From positions 62,001-126,000 of the forward strand of contig NZ_AP028673.1 in NCBI RefSeq assembly GCF_041154505.1: a DNA stretch of 64,000 bases. Reading direction: 5' to 3'. Every line of letters starts with the position of its first letter. Position 1 is the first letter of the stretch. Both the position numbers and the translations under genes were made by a program. Under the pieces are notes generated by a model. The model did not search any database and was not told the DNA's origin. It was given only the letters and a program-made list of their open reading frames with translations. The stretch comes from Acidovorax sp. A79. GTDB taxonomy: Bacteria > Pseudomonadota > Gammaproteobacteria > Burkholderiales > Burkholderiaceae_C. Shown one piece after another: positions 17,193 through 25,726 of this stretch.

Positions 17193-18506
17193 TTAGGAGT
17201 TCTTGCGCCGTCCGCGCAAAGCAAGGCCCAGTAGACCGACGGCGGTCAGCGTCAAGGCAAAAGGGTTGTCCACGGGCACGGCCTGCGCGTTGCCGCCACC
17301 CCCCCCGGCCCAGATGCCCAGGGCCGATTCATAGGCCCCGATGTCGGCCCGCCCCATCTGCACACGTGCGGCGCCGCGTTGGTCAGTGGCGGGGATCACT
17401 CCGCTGGTGGGGCCTGCGTTGATGGCGGGGCTGCCCGCTTGCAGTGCATGAATGGGGGCGATCAGGTTGTTGACGTAGGCCAGCGGCGCCAGCAGCGGGT
17501 TGGCGCTGGCGATGTCGCCCGCCGCGCCAAAGCCGCAGGTGGTGCCGCTATCGAGGTTGTTGCCGCCGGATTGCAGTTGGTCCGTCAGGTTCCAGCAATT
17601 GATGCCCACCGTCGGGTTGGCCACGATGCTGCCGCTGATCTGGGCAGGACCGACCGCTGCCAGTTGGGCACCGCCCGGCTGGGTGGCTGTGTTGGCAGCG
17701 ATGGTGGCAAAGCGGACGTCGGCAGTGCCGTTGGCCGTCACGCTGATGCCGCTGCCTTGTGGCGCCGTGTTGCCCGAGATAGTGGAGTTGACGAGGTGCA
17801 GCGTGCCGCCGACGCCGATGCCGCCCCCGCTGCCGGCAGGGCTGGCCACGGTGTTGTTGTCGATGGTGCTGCCGCTGATGTGCGCGGTGCCGCCGACGCG
17901 CACCATGACCCCGCCACCGGCAATACCAGCGGTGTTGCCGGTCACGACGCTGTCGATCAGGTGGAGTGTGGCCGTGTCGTGCACATAGATGCCTCCGCCC
18001 TGCTTGGTGGTGGAGCTCGCTGAACTGTTGCCTTGCAACCCCACCCGAGTGAGTGTGGCCGTTCCGCCCCCAACGACCAGGCCGCCCCCAAACGCCGAGC
18101 CCGCGCCGGTGCCGCCGATGATGGCGAGGTTGGTCAGGTTGACGGTGTGGTTGCCGGTGATTTGCAGCACCAGGCGGTCGCCGCCACCGTTGATGGCGGT
18201 GGCACCCGCGCTCACGCCCATACCGTTGATGGTGAGGTCGCTGCTGATGGTGAGGAGGTTGTTTGCGGGCGCTTGCGTCAGCTCGTAGTTGCCCGAGTAC
18301 AGGGTGATGGTGTCGGCGCCGGGCAGCGCGTTGGCCTCCTGTATGGCGGCGCGCAGCGAGCAGGTGCCCGCTACGCCCGTGCCGCACATGCCGTCCCCTG
18401 GGGTGGGGTCGCTCAGGTCAGCGGCGGTATCGGCGACCAGGGTGGCGGCCTGCGCCCAGGCGCAGGCAGTGAGGGCGAGCAAAGCGGCGATGCATTGTTT
18501 TTTCAT
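17193..18506 (-). CDS. Exported right-handed beta-helix protein, choice-of-anchor Q type, variant tail
   Basis: 437 residues from ATG at 18506. Signal peptide MKKQCIAALLALTACAWA. The start of the mature region, CSLRAAIQEANA, is the signature of choice-of-anchor Q beta-helix proteins. Residues 90-330 contain many short GG and NNT turns (GGGIYVHDTATL, GGVMVRVGGTAHISGS, then STISGNTAPQGSG), the ladder of a parallel beta-helix. It closes with ATDQRGAARVQMGRADIGAYE, the other anchor Q landmark. The tail is VPVDNPFALTLTAVGLLG with RGRRKNS, as in the next gene. Likely a surface protein of adhesin or carbohydrate-binding type. It is divergent from the LuxR gene at 18701 and probably heads the 18506-to-15754 operon. 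Confidence 0.85.
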   Translation of the reverse strand: MKKQCIAALLALTACAWAQAATLVADTAADLSDPTPGDGMCGTGVAGTCSLRAAIQEANALPGADTITLYSGNYELTQAPANNLLTISSDLTINGMGVSAGATAINGGGDRLVLQITGNHTVNLTNLAIIGGTGAGSAFGGGLVVGGGTATLTRVGLQGNSSASSTTKQGGGIYVHDTATLHLIDSVVTGNTAGIAGGGVMVRVGGTAHISGSTIDNNTVASPAGSGGGIGVGGTLHLVNSTISGNTAPQGSGISVTANGTADVRFATIAANTATQPGGAQLAAVGPAQISGSIVANPTVGINCWNLTDQLQSGGNNLDSGTTCGFGAAGDIASANPLLAPLAYVNNLIAPIHALQAGSPAINAGPTSGVIPATDQRGAARVQMGRADIGAYESALGIWAGGGGGNAQAVPVDNPFALTLTAVGLLGLALRGRRKNS

Positions 18507-18566
18507 GTGATACGGGAGCAAAAACTTCTATCCCAAGCACTGTAGAAAATCTCATCCCCCGCCGCC

Positions 18567-18583
18567 ACGCCCCTAGGGGGGTG
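18567..18583. promoter_or_regulatory. C/G dyad between beta-helix and LuxR genes
   Basis: ACGCCCC-TAG-GGGGGTG: CCCC and GGGG arms around a 3-base spacer, as at 1025 and 2195. It is 61 bp upstream of the divergent beta-helix gene start (18506) and 118 bp upstream of the LuxR start (18701). Candidate operator for the LuxR protein. Confidence 0.35.
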
Positions 18584-18610
18584 AAGCTCATTGCATGCCA
18601 GCACCCCCTT

Positions 18611-18621
18611 GGGGGGGGGGG
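18611..18621. repeat. Poly-G tract in a divergent promoter region
   Basis: Eleven consecutive G preceded by CACCCCCTT, 80 bases before the LuxR start and 105 before the beta-helix gene. A run this long is prone to slipped-strand length change and could alter promoter spacing. Confidence 0.5.
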
Positions 18622-18700
18622 CAAAAAAGTTATCCATGTGCTAAGTTGTTGCGTGCGCAGCGCATTGATACGTTGCGACGTACAACTAGATCGCGGCTCC

Positions 18701-19789
18701 ATGTCTCTTCCCCGCATTCAGCAACAGGCCGTGGCGCGCCTGCAACAAATGGCCTGCCTGGATTTCAGCGGGCCGGAGCTTATCGAACCTGTGCTGCATG
18801 AACTGCATCGCTTGATCGGCTTTGATACAGGCGTGTACTTCCACCCCGATACCGACGGGGTGTGGGATGCGTATAGCGAACCCTCGGCCGCGCGCGAGTG
18901 GATGCACCTCTATTTCGATCCGCAGCTGAGAGCGTCGGAACTCAAGCTGGTGCGCTACAGCCTGCACGACTTCGCTGCCGCCATGCGCCACGAGCATGGA
19001 GTGCTATCGATGGAGCAGATCATCACCGTGCCGCGCCATGAGTTCATGCGCAGCGAGTTCTACAACGAGTTGGCGCGGCCGTGCGAGTGGCAAGACTTTC
19101 TGAGCCTGGTGCTGCGCACGCCGCAGAGCCAGGGCGTCGGCTCGCTCAAGCTGTGCCGCAAGCCTGGTGCACCCCGCTTCGCGCCTGAAGACGCCGCCAT
19201 GCTCGGGCGGCTGGAACCTTGGCTGGCGCGCATCCTGCAGCCTGGCGAACTAGATCCGCAGGGCAGCGTATTGGTTGACAGTGCCACGCTGGTGGCCACG
19301 CCACAGGGCCGGCTGCTGTGGACGTCCCCCCAGGCAGACAAGTTGATGGCGTTAGCCTTTGGCTTGCGGTGGTATCAGCGCAACGAGCTGCCATGCGCGC
19401 TGCGGGTGTTGCTGGAGCGCCTGCGCTCCGTGGTGAAAGGTGCCGCGCCCGTACTGCCGCAGATGGACCTCCATAACGCCAGCGGCTTGTTCTCGCTGCG
19501 CGCCACACAGATGACCGACGTCAAGGGCGAAGACCGGGCGGTGGGCATCCACATCGCGCAGCGGGTACAGCGCGTGACGCAACTGCTGCCCGCGCTGCGT
19601 GCGCTTGGGTTACCGCAGCGCCAGCACGAGTTGGCCTACTGGCTGGCACGCGGCCTGCCCGAAGATCAGATCGCTGCGCACATGGGTATCAGCACCCACA
19701 CTACTACGTCCTATCGACGCCAGATCTATGACCGACTACGTGTCCACAATCGCCAGGAGCTGCAGGCACTCTTGTTTACGCTGCATTGA
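18701..19789 (+). CDS. LuxR-family transcriptional regulator
   Basis: 362 residues from ATG at 18701 (MSLPRIQQQAVARLQQMACLD), chosen by alignment with the two paralogues at the left edge. The shared N-terminal landmarks are LDFSGPELIEPVLHELHRLI, the GFD motif and YFDPQLRASELKLV. The GerE-type helix-turn-helix occupies the last 60 residues (LPQRQHELAYWLARGLPEDQ and MGISTHTTTSYRRQIYDRL). It is divergent from the beta-helix gene at 17193, with a C/G dyad and a G11 tract in between, so it is the likely regulator of the IPTL/VPVDNP operon at 15.7-18.5 kb (inference). Confidence 0.85.
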   Translation: MSLPRIQQQAVARLQQMACLDFSGPELIEPVLHELHRLIGFDTGVYFHPDTDGVWDAYSEPSAAREWMHLYFDPQLRASELKLVRYSLHDFAAAMRHEHGVLSMEQIITVPRHEFMRSEFYNELARPCEWQDFLSLVLRTPQSQGVGSLKLCRKPGAPRFAPEDAAMLGRLEPWLARILQPGELDPQGSVLVDSATLVATPQGRLLWTSPQADKLMALAFGLRWYQRNELPCALRVLLERLRSVVKGAAPVLPQMDLHNASGLFSLRATQMTDVKGEDRAVGIHIAQRVQRVTQLLPALRALGLPQRQHELAYWLARGLPEDQIAAHMGISTHTTTSYRRQIYDRLRVHNRQELQALLFTLH

Positions 19790-20253
19790 AGCCCGGCGAA
19801 GGGGGATTTGACCTCACGTTTTTCGGCGCAATGCAGTCATCGAAAGATAGGACCGGGCTCTCCGCCGACGGACCCTCTCGGATGCCGACCACCAGCTCCG
19901 CGTGCGGTCCGCGATGCGCTGTCTCGCCCGGACTCCAACGATCAGTTCTAACAGCTTGCGAGATCAATTGAGGCCGCCATGGCGGCCACGTTGCGCTAGG
20001 ATCTCCCGTGCATAGCCAGACCGCGAGAAATCCGACCGAGCAGGCTCTGAAGGATCAGGCCCGCACTGTCGTGCCGAGTCTCGAATTGCTGACTACGCTC
20101 CCGTGAACTGAATATCGTCGGCTAAATTATTTGCCTTCGCCCAGAGCTGGGCGTCTTTTTTCTGTGTAAATAGCAGCAGCGGAAACAGGCGTAACTTGCC
20201 CTCTATGGCCGCCACAGCTGGGCAGAAGTTCGTATGCCAGGTACTACCTAGGA
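19790..20253. other. Intergenic region with orphan terminator and palindrome
   Basis: About 460 bases without a supported gene. GGCCGCCATGGCGGCC at 19972-19987 is a perfect 16-bp palindrome. CGCCCAG/CTGGGCG at 20138-20153 followed by TCTTTTTT is a good plus-strand intrinsic terminator, but no intact gene feeds it except the LuxR gene 350 bases away. The sequence looks like degraded foreign DNA. Confidence 0.45.
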
Positions 20254-20559
20254 CTATTGCAATTGCAGGGGCGCTGCGCCATCGAAAACCACAAGTCGCT
20301 GGATGTATGGCCCCATATAGGTCTTCATTTCCACATGGGCCGGACTGGCCTGGTAAGCGTCGTGCGCGGGGCGGCCCTTGAACGCAGACACCACCGCATG
20401 GGTGTAGCCATCGGATCGAGCTGCTTCATTGGCGCCAAAGTGGTAGGTCAGCACATCCGCGCATTCTTGGCGAATCCGCACGGCATAGGCCTCCACTTTG
20501 TGGAAAAACTCGGGGCCGGCATCGGGAATGAACTCCATCATGACGAGGTGCATGTACAT
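20254..20559 (-). CDS. Dabb-domain (stress-responsive alpha/beta barrel) protein
   Basis: 101 residues from ATG at 20559 (MYMHLVMMEFIPDAGPEF); MHLVMMEF at 20553 is also possible, and longer versions are unlikely. The length and pattern (VMMEFIPD, a central helix, DVLTYHFGANEAARSDGYTH, VVSAFKGRPAHDAY and a final strand before HVEMKTYM) fit the Dabb ferredoxin-like fold. These small dimeric proteins act in plant stress or as small-molecule cyclases or degradation accessories in bacterial catabolic operons. It is the last gene of the minus-strand catabolic cluster at 20-27.6 kb. The exact role is unknown. Confidence 0.75.
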   Translation of the reverse strand: MYMHLVMMEFIPDAGPEFFHKVEAYAVRIRQECADVLTYHFGANEAARSDGYTHAVVSAFKGRPAHDAYQASPAHVEMKTYMGPYIQRLVVFDGAAPLQLQ

Positions 20560-20632
20560 GGGCAGGGATCTTTCTGATTCGTGGGGATGCACGGTGCATC
20601 ACACAATGGGTAGAGACAAATGGACTGCGGTC

Positions 20633-21412
20633 CTACATGCGGGCCAACATTCCTCCGTCGATGGCGAGAACATGCCCATTGACAAACGAACCGGCATTCG
20701 ACGCCAGATACACCACGGCAGGTGCGATGTCGTCGGGCTCTGCCCATCGACCTATTGGCACGGCGCTCTGCAGGAAGCTGTCAAAACCTTCGCGCTCCTG
20801 CAGACCCTGCGTGAACTGGGTGCGCACGAAGCCCGGAGCCAGCGCATTGCTGTTGACGCCAGCGCTGCCGTACTCCACCGCCAACGCGCGGGTGAATGCG
20901 GCGATAGCACCCTTGGCCGAAGCGTAGGCTGCGATACCGGGCATACACGCTTGGCCGGCTACGGAAGACATCAAAATGATCCGGCCAAAGCCCTTGCGCG
21001 TCATATGCGGCAACACCGCGTGGGCGCAATTGAAGGCGCCGTTCACATGCACATCGAACAGCGACTGCCACTGCACAAGCGTCATCTCGGTCACCAACTT
21101 GCGGTTCTGGTTTCCGGCATTGCTGACCATGATGTCGGGCGCCCAGCCGTCGAAGGCCAGTGTGTCAATGGCCTGGCCCACCGCCTCGGCCTGGGATACG
21201 TCGAACACAGCATGACGCGCTTCCACGCCTTCCACCGTCAGCAAGCGCACGGCCTCTTCGCAGCGGCCTGCGTCCAGGTCATTGACCACGATGCGTGCTC
21301 CCGCTTGCCCCAGGTGGCGGGCGATGGCCAGGCCCAGGCCCGCAGCACTGCCTGTCACACAGGCCACGCGGCCCTGTAAGCCAAAGTTTTTTTCAAAATA
21401 GGTCTTTGCCAT
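20633..21412 (-). CDS. SDR-family NAD(P)-dependent oxidoreductase
   Basis: 259 residues. Classical short-chain dehydrogenase: cofactor motif TGSAAGLG (residues 20-27), SNAG at 97-100, catalytic S150, Y163 and K167 (YASAK). D45 after the second strand suggests NAD preference. Near the end are APGFVRTQFTQGLQ and the substrate loop, and it closes with GHVLAIDGGML, typical of full-length SDRs. It lies 15 bases downstream of a second SDR and within the TRAP/FAH operon, so it probably oxidises or reduces an intermediate of the imported substrate. Substrate not predictable. Confidence 0.85.
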   Translation of the reverse strand: MAKTYFEKNFGLQGRVACVTGSAAGLGLAIARHLGQAGARIVVNDLDAGRCEEAVRLLTVEGVEARHAVFDVSQAEAVGQAIDTLAFDGWAPDIMVSNAGNQNRKLVTEMTLVQWQSLFDVHVNGAFNCAHAVLPHMTRKGFGRIILMSSVAGQACMPGIAAYASAKGAIAAFTRALAVEYGSAGVNSNALAPGFVRTQFTQGLQEREGFDSFLQSAVPIGRWAEPDDIAPAVVYLASNAGSFVNGHVLAIDGGMLARM

Positions 21413-21427
21413 GTGGATTGCTTTCTT

Positions 21428-22204
21428 TCAACGCAAGGATTGGATGCCGGCACAAACGTTCAGGCTCTGGCCAGTAAAACTGCGCCCCGCTGAGGACGCG
21501 AGAAAAAGCGCAGTCTGTGCTACGTCAGCCAACTGCACCTTGCGGTGCAAGGCCACGTTAGCCAGGATTTCGGTGAGCATGTCGGCCTCACTGATCTGGC
21601 GCGCCTGCGCCTTGGCCGCCGTGACGTTCCGGGAGCGCTCGCTGTCCACGATGCCGGGTAGGATGGCGTTCACGGTGATGTCGTCGCCGCCCAGTTCCAG
21701 TGCAAGGCTTTGGGTCAGCCCAACGACTGCCCACTTGGATGCAGCATAGGGCGTACGCAGCGGGTAGCCCAGGCGCCCGGCCACCGAACTGAGGTTGATG
21801 ATGCTGGCGCGATGCGAGGTACGCAGCGCCGGAATCGCGCGGCGCACGCACAGGTACTGGCTGCGCAGATTGACCGCAATGGTCTCGTCCCATTGCTGCG
21901 GTTCGATTTCCTCGATACGCGCCGTGGGACCAGCAATGCCGGCATTGTTCACCAGTACATCCAGGCCGCCCAGCGTCGCCAAGGCGTGACCAAACCAGGC
22001 ATCCACCGCAGCGGGGTTGGACGCATCCGCAATCCAGCCGCCACCTCCCGGCAGCGAGGGCACGGCAGCTTCAATGGCAGACGCCGAGATGTCGCTGATT
22101 TGTACCCGAGCCCCTGCTTGCGCAAAGGCCTGGGCAATGGCCAGGCCAATGCCAGAAGCACCTGCGGTGACCATCACGCGCAGATCTTGAAATTGCGTGT
22201 CCAT
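21428..22204 (-). CDS. SDR-family NAD(P)-dependent oxidoreductase
   Basis: 258 residues starting MDTQFQDLRVMVTAGASGIG. Motifs: TAGASGIG (13-20), NNAG (86-89), S140, Y153 and K157 (YAASK), and ILPGIVDSERSRN in the substrate loop. D38 after the second strand favours NAD. The pattern resembles sugar or hydroxy-acid dehydrogenases more than fatty acid synthesis FabG. Part of the TRAP/FAH operon. Only a distant paralogue of the next SDR, so the two likely catalyse different steps. Confidence 0.85.
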   Translation of the reverse strand: MDTQFQDLRVMVTAGASGIGLAIAQAFAQAGARVQISDISASAIEAAVPSLPGGGGWIADASNPAAVDAWFGHALATLGGLDVLVNNAGIAGPTARIEEIEPQQWDETIAVNLRSQYLCVRRAIPALRTSHRASIINLSSVAGRLGYPLRTPYAASKWAVVGLTQSLALELGGDDITVNAILPGIVDSERSRNVTAAKAQARQISEADMLTEILANVALHRKVQLADVAQTALFLASSAGRSFTGQSLNVCAGIQSLR

Positions 22205-22228
22205 ATTCTGTTTCTCAGTGGTTGCGCT

Positions 22229-22435
22229 TCAGCGCATATAGGAACCGCCATTGACATCAAGCCTGGCGCCGCAGACAAAGCTGGCACCTGGTGAGCACAG
22301 GAAGGCCAGCAGCCAGGCGATCTCGTCCGGCGCGCCAATGCGTGGTGCCGGCACATTCTTCAGCGTGACCGGATCGGCCACTGCTACCACGGGGAGTTGC
22401 GACGGCACCCGGTGCCACCGCGTTCGCCTTTGCTT
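22229..22435 (-). pseudogene. Truncated, frameshifted SDR oxidoreductase relic
   Basis: The last 50 codons read DPVTLKNVPAPRIGAPDEIA and later ASFVCGARLDVNGGSYMR, a perfect SDR C-terminus. Upstream, the expected ANAVAPGAVATP is present but in another frame (about 22395-22435), so a frameshift separates them. The cofactor-binding half is absent; sequence further upstream is unrelated up to the DctP gene. A third SDR of this operon has therefore been lost. Confidence 0.75.
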
Positions 22436-22547
22436 CTGGCGCGGTACGCCGTGCCAGCTCTGGGGCAGGAAAGCGACCGTGTTGAGGTCCGCTCGTCCTG
22501 TCAGGAAGCGACCGGGCATGGCCGGTCCGGGAGGCGCTATATCAGGT

Positions 22548-23585
22548 TCAGGGAGTCCTGCGGGCCTTCTCGATAGTGGCCATGGTCTTGTTGACCAAGT
22601 CGACACCCAGTTCCGGCTTGTACTTCTCGATCACTGATGCGGTAGCTTGCACCATGCGGGCGTGTTCGGCGGGCTCGATGGTATTGAACTTCATGCCGGC
22701 CTTGATAAGGTCCTTAACCACGTCTGCTTCCATTTTTCGGCTCACTTCACGGTGGTAGGTCTGGGCTTCCTTGCACGAGGATTCCAGTACGCCACGCTCG
22801 GCGGTGCTCAGGCGATCCCAAAACTTCTTGCTCACCAATACGACGGCAGGCAGATAGAAGTGGCGGGTTTCGGTCAGGTAGGTCTGGATGTCCTGATAGG
22901 AGCTGGACTTGGTGACCAGATAAGCGCTTTCCTGCCCGTCGATGGCCTTGGTTTCCAGCGCGGTGTAGGTTTCTGGGTAAGGCAGAGGCAAGGGCGTGGC
23001 ACCCAGCGCCTTGAACACGTCGATGTACACGCGGTTCTGCAGTGTGCGCAGCTTCAGGTCACGGAAGTCTTCCAGGCGATTGATGGGATGCTTGCTGTTG
23101 GTAACCTGGCGGAAACCGTAGTCCATGTAGCACAGGCCAATGAGGTTCTTTTCTGAGAACTTTTTGAGCAACGACTGGCCGACTTCCCCATCCACGACGG
23201 CATCGGCTTCCTTCTCGCTGCGGAAGATGAAAGGCAGGTCGAAAATGGCAAGTTCTTTCACGTTGCCGGCAGCGCCTGCGGTGGAGACCACCGACATCTC
23301 CAAGATACCGCCCTGGGCAGACGACATCGACTGGATCTCGTTGCCCAGCGTGGCGCCAGGGTAGCCAGTGACTTTGATCTTGCCCCCGGTCTTGGCGCCG
23401 ACAATCTGGGCAAACTTGTCCACGGCCAAGCCGATCGGGTTGTCCTTGGCGACGGCGTAGCTGAACTTGATCTTGCGGTCCTGGATGTCCTGCGCATGAA
23501 CTTGCATGCCGCCCATGGCGATCAGGCCGGTCGTGATGGCCAGGCCCAGGTTGCGGATACGGGGGGAAGTCTTTTGTGCTGTCAC
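22548..23585 (-). CDS. TRAP transporter substrate-binding protein DctP
   Basis: 345 residues, GTG start at 23585 with AGGAGA seven bases upstream. Signal peptide through MQVHAQ. The family pattern is clear: IKFSYAVAKDNPIGLAVDKF, FDLPFIFRSEKEADAV, the ligand-contact region LKLRTLQNRVYIDVFKALGA with the conserved arginine that usually grips a carboxylate, and LPYPETYTALETKAIDGQE. It is periplasmic and delivers an organic acid or similar anion to the DctQM permease encoded at the operon start. The ligand is not predictable from the sequence; neighbours suggest a keto- or hydroxy-acid. Confidence 0.9.
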   Translation of the reverse strand: MTAQKTSPRIRNLGLAITTGLIAMGGMQVHAQDIQDRKIKFSYAVAKDNPIGLAVDKFAQIVGAKTGGKIKVTGYPGATLGNEIQSMSSAQGGILEMSVVSTAGAAGNVKELAIFDLPFIFRSEKEADAVVDGEVGQSLLKKFSEKNLIGLCYMDYGFRQVTNSKHPINRLEDFRDLKLRTLQNRVYIDVFKALGATPLPLPYPETYTALETKAIDGQESAYLVTKSSSYQDIQTYLTETRHFYLPAVVLVSKKFWDRLSTAERGVLESSCKEAQTYHREVSRKMEADVVKDLIKAGMKFNTIEPAEHARMVQATASVIEKYKPELGVDLVNKTMATIEKARRTP

Positions 23586-23631
23586 GTGTGTCTCCTAAAA
23601 AAATGGGGCCATCGAAAGGGGTCTACGTCAA

Positions 23632-24033
23632 TTACTTCAGTTCCTGGCCGTCCAGTTCCCCGCCCAGAAACTTGTTCGGCTTGAGGAAGAAACACAGCAC
23701 CAGCGCACCCTTGGGCGAGCGGGCGACATGGCGATGGCCTCTGGGGCGCCAGGCGAAATTGCCTGCCATGTAGACACCATCGTCGTCTTCGAACTCACCT
23801 TCGAGCACATAGCTCTGCTCGATTTCCACGTGTTCATGCAACGCGAGCACCGTGCCGGGCTGCCAGCGAAACAATGCCGTTAGCAAGCCGGTGTCGTCGT
23901 CCTTCACCAGCACCTTCATATCGATGCCCGGCGTCGGGGTGGGCTTCCAGGGCAGGTCGTTCACCGCCACGTTGCGCGAATCAAGGGGGCCGTACTTTTC
24001 AGCGTTGGGCAGGAAAGGGGTCATCAAGGCCAT
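23632..24033 (-). CDS. Cupin-domain protein
   Basis: 133 residues with a good ribosome site (GAGGAGA). Single cupin: GTVLALHEHVEIEQSYVLEG gives the first metal motif (H, H, E), and the second comes from FAWRPRGHRHVARSPKG with its histidine. It resembles ChrR-type and 2,4-dihydroxyacetophenone dioxygenase-like cupins, which bind iron or zinc. Located between the dctP and FAH genes, so likely an isomerase, dioxygenase or accessory enzyme in the same pathway. The activity cannot be fixed from sequence. Confidence 0.8.
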   Translation of the reverse strand: MALMTPFLPNAEKYGPLDSRNVAVNDLPWKPTPTPGIDMKVLVKDDDTGLLTALFRWQPGTVLALHEHVEIEQSYVLEGEFEDDDGVYMAGNFAWRPRGHRHVARSPKGALVLCFFLKPNKFLGGELDGQELK

Positions 24034-24097
24034 GTTGTCTCCTCAGGAATAGCGGAAGTTGAATGGAACAGCTGCGTAGCGCAGCTATTGAGGCGTG

Positions 24098-25012
24098 CTA
24101 GGCGACGACGGTATTGGTCAGCTCGCCAATCCCCTCGATACGTGCTCGCACGGTCTGGCCTACCTGGAGGCACCGCTGCGGGCGCTGGGCAAAACCAACA
24201 CCTTTGGGGGTGCCGGTAGCGATGACGTCCCCTGGCAACAACGTCATGCCCGCCGACAGCTGCGCGATGACGGTGGCCACGTTGAATATCATGGAGTTGG
24301 TGTTGTCGTTCTGACGCTCTTCGCCGTCGACTTCCAGCACCAAGTTCAGGTTGTCTGGATTCTCGACGGCGCTGGCATGCGCGACCACGGGGCCAAGCGG
24401 GCAGCTGGTGTCCAAGCTTTTTCCCTTGAACCATTGCCCATGCAGGCGCTGCAGGTCACGCGCTGTTACATCGTTCAGGATGGTGTAGCCGAACACATAT
24501 TCGTGCGCCTTCTCCACAGGGATGTCGCGCCCCCCCTTGCCGATGACGATGGCCAGCTCTACCTCGTAGTCGAGGCTATTGGTCAACTGGCCGTGGCGCA
24601 GTACACAGCCGCGGTGCCCCACCAGGGCGGTGCGTGGTTTGGTGAAGAACTCGATGGCCTGCGGAAAGGCATCGGCCGGGCGGCCATTGGCCAAATTCCC
24701 TTCGATGATGTGCTCGCGGTAATTGCGGCCCACGTTGAAGATGTTGCGGCCGGTGAGCGCCACTGGCGGCAGGATGGTCGCGCTCGCATAGAGCACGGTG
24801 CTGGCGGTATTGCCGCTGGCAAGGGCATCGCCGGCCGTCTGGATGGCCTGCTGCGCTAGCGCGACGGCAGCATCACCACCTGCGATGAGTTCATCCACCG
24901 ATGCGGGCGCCGGCTGGACCGGCCATGCAGCTGTCAAGTCGAGGATGTGGGTATCTGCGATCACGGCGCCGAGTCGGACGCCATCACCGTGGAGGAAATT
25001 GAGGAACTTCAT
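24098..25012 (-). CDS. Fumarylacetoacetate hydrolase family protein
   Basis: 304 residues. The C-terminal 200 residues hold the FAH fold: NIFNVGRNYREHIIE, then the metal ligands E150 and E152 in SLDYEVELAIVIGKGG and D181 in YTILNDVTARDLQ, followed by KSLDTSCPLGP and the closing LLPGDVIATGTPKGVG. Family members hydrolyse or decarboxylate 1,3-diketo or acylpyruvate compounds with Mg or Mn. The start codon overlaps the stop of the GntR gene by 4 bases (ATGA), showing translational coupling. It supports a pathway ending in a beta-diketone or 2-keto-3-deoxy-type acid. Confidence 0.9.
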   Translation of the reverse strand: MKFLNFLHGDGVRLGAVIADTHILDLTAAWPVQPAPASVDELIAGGDAAVALAQQAIQTAGDALASGNTASTVLYASATILPPVALTGRNIFNVGRNYREHIIEGNLANGRPADAFPQAIEFFTKPRTALVGHRGCVLRHGQLTNSLDYEVELAIVIGKGGRDIPVEKAHEYVFGYTILNDVTARDLQRLHGQWFKGKSLDTSCPLGPVVAHASAVENPDNLNLVLEVDGEERQNDNTNSMIFNVATVIAQLSAGMTLLPGDVIATGTPKGVGFAQRPQRCLQVGQTVRARIEGIGELTNTVVA

Positions 25013-25710
25013 GTGGACTGCTTCTGTGGGGAAATACTTTGCACGACTTGCTGCGAGCCTCCTTGTTCAACGGCCACAAGCAGTGCGCGCACATGGGCTC
25101 GTGCCAGGGCTTCGGCTAGGTCGGCATCTCGCCGCTCGATGGCATCGATGATTTCAAGGTGCTCGCGCAGAGAATCGGCGCTGCGGTGCAGGCGAGCGAT
25201 GGTCTGGCGGCGGTAACTGGTCTGAGGGTGGCCGAAAGACGCCCACACACGTTCGAGCAGATGGTTGTTGGCCAGCCGAATGACCTCTACGTGGAAGGCC
25301 ACATTGGCTTGGGAATACTGGGCCGCCTTGGCTTCGGCCACTCCCGGCTCCAGGAAGGGCTCGAAAATGGCGCGCAGTGCTATCACGTCACGCTGCGATG
25401 CGTTCAGCGTTGCCTCGCGCGCGGCGAATCCTTCTAGCTGCTCACGCAGCTGCAGCCATTCGCGGTAGTCACGATCGCTCACCGGTTGCAGCAGCGCACC
25501 ACGCCCCGGGCGCAGGCTGATGACTCCGGTGCTGTCGAGCCGAATCAGCGCTTCACGCACTGGCGTGCGGCTCACCCCTAGTTGGTTGGCCAGGTCTTCT
25601 TCGCGCACGCGGACGGGCTCAGTAATGGCAGAGCGCAACTCATTGAGGTGCGCGCTCACGGCCTCGAACACGCCAGCAGTCGTGGACTTTGGGGAAAGCT
25701 TGGTATTCAT
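25009..25710 (-). CDS. GntR-family transcriptional regulator, FadR/FCD type
   Basis: 233 residues. Winged helix at residues 12-80 with REEDLANQLGVSRTPVREAL and the wing GVISLRPGRGALLQP. The C-terminal helical FCD domain (85-220) binds an effector: the histidines in VAFHVEVIRLANNHL, RLHRSADSLREHLEI and RAHVRALLV are the usual metal-binding set. Placed inside the operon between dctM and the FAH gene, with a start/stop overlap to the latter. It probably represses the operon and is released by the substrate or an intermediate. A matching operator is proposed at 27659-27687. Confidence 0.88.
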   Translation of the reverse strand: MNTKLSPKSTTAGVFEAVSAHLNELRSAITEPVRVREEDLANQLGVSRTPVREALIRLDSTGVISLRPGRGALLQPVSDRDYREWLQLREQLEGFAAREATLNASQRDVIALRAIFEPFLEPGVAEAKAAQYSQANVAFHVEVIRLANNHLLERVWASFGHPQTSYRRQTIARLHRSADSLREHLEIIDAIERRDADLAEALARAHVRALLVAVEQGGSQQVVQSISPQKQST

Positions 25711-25726
25711 TGCAGATCCCTCAGAA

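Noticed and set aside
19800..20100. Possible group II intron or tRNA remnant in the gap after the third LuxR gene
   Set aside because: No domain V-like hairpin, reverse transcriptase fragment or cloverleaf could be assembled.
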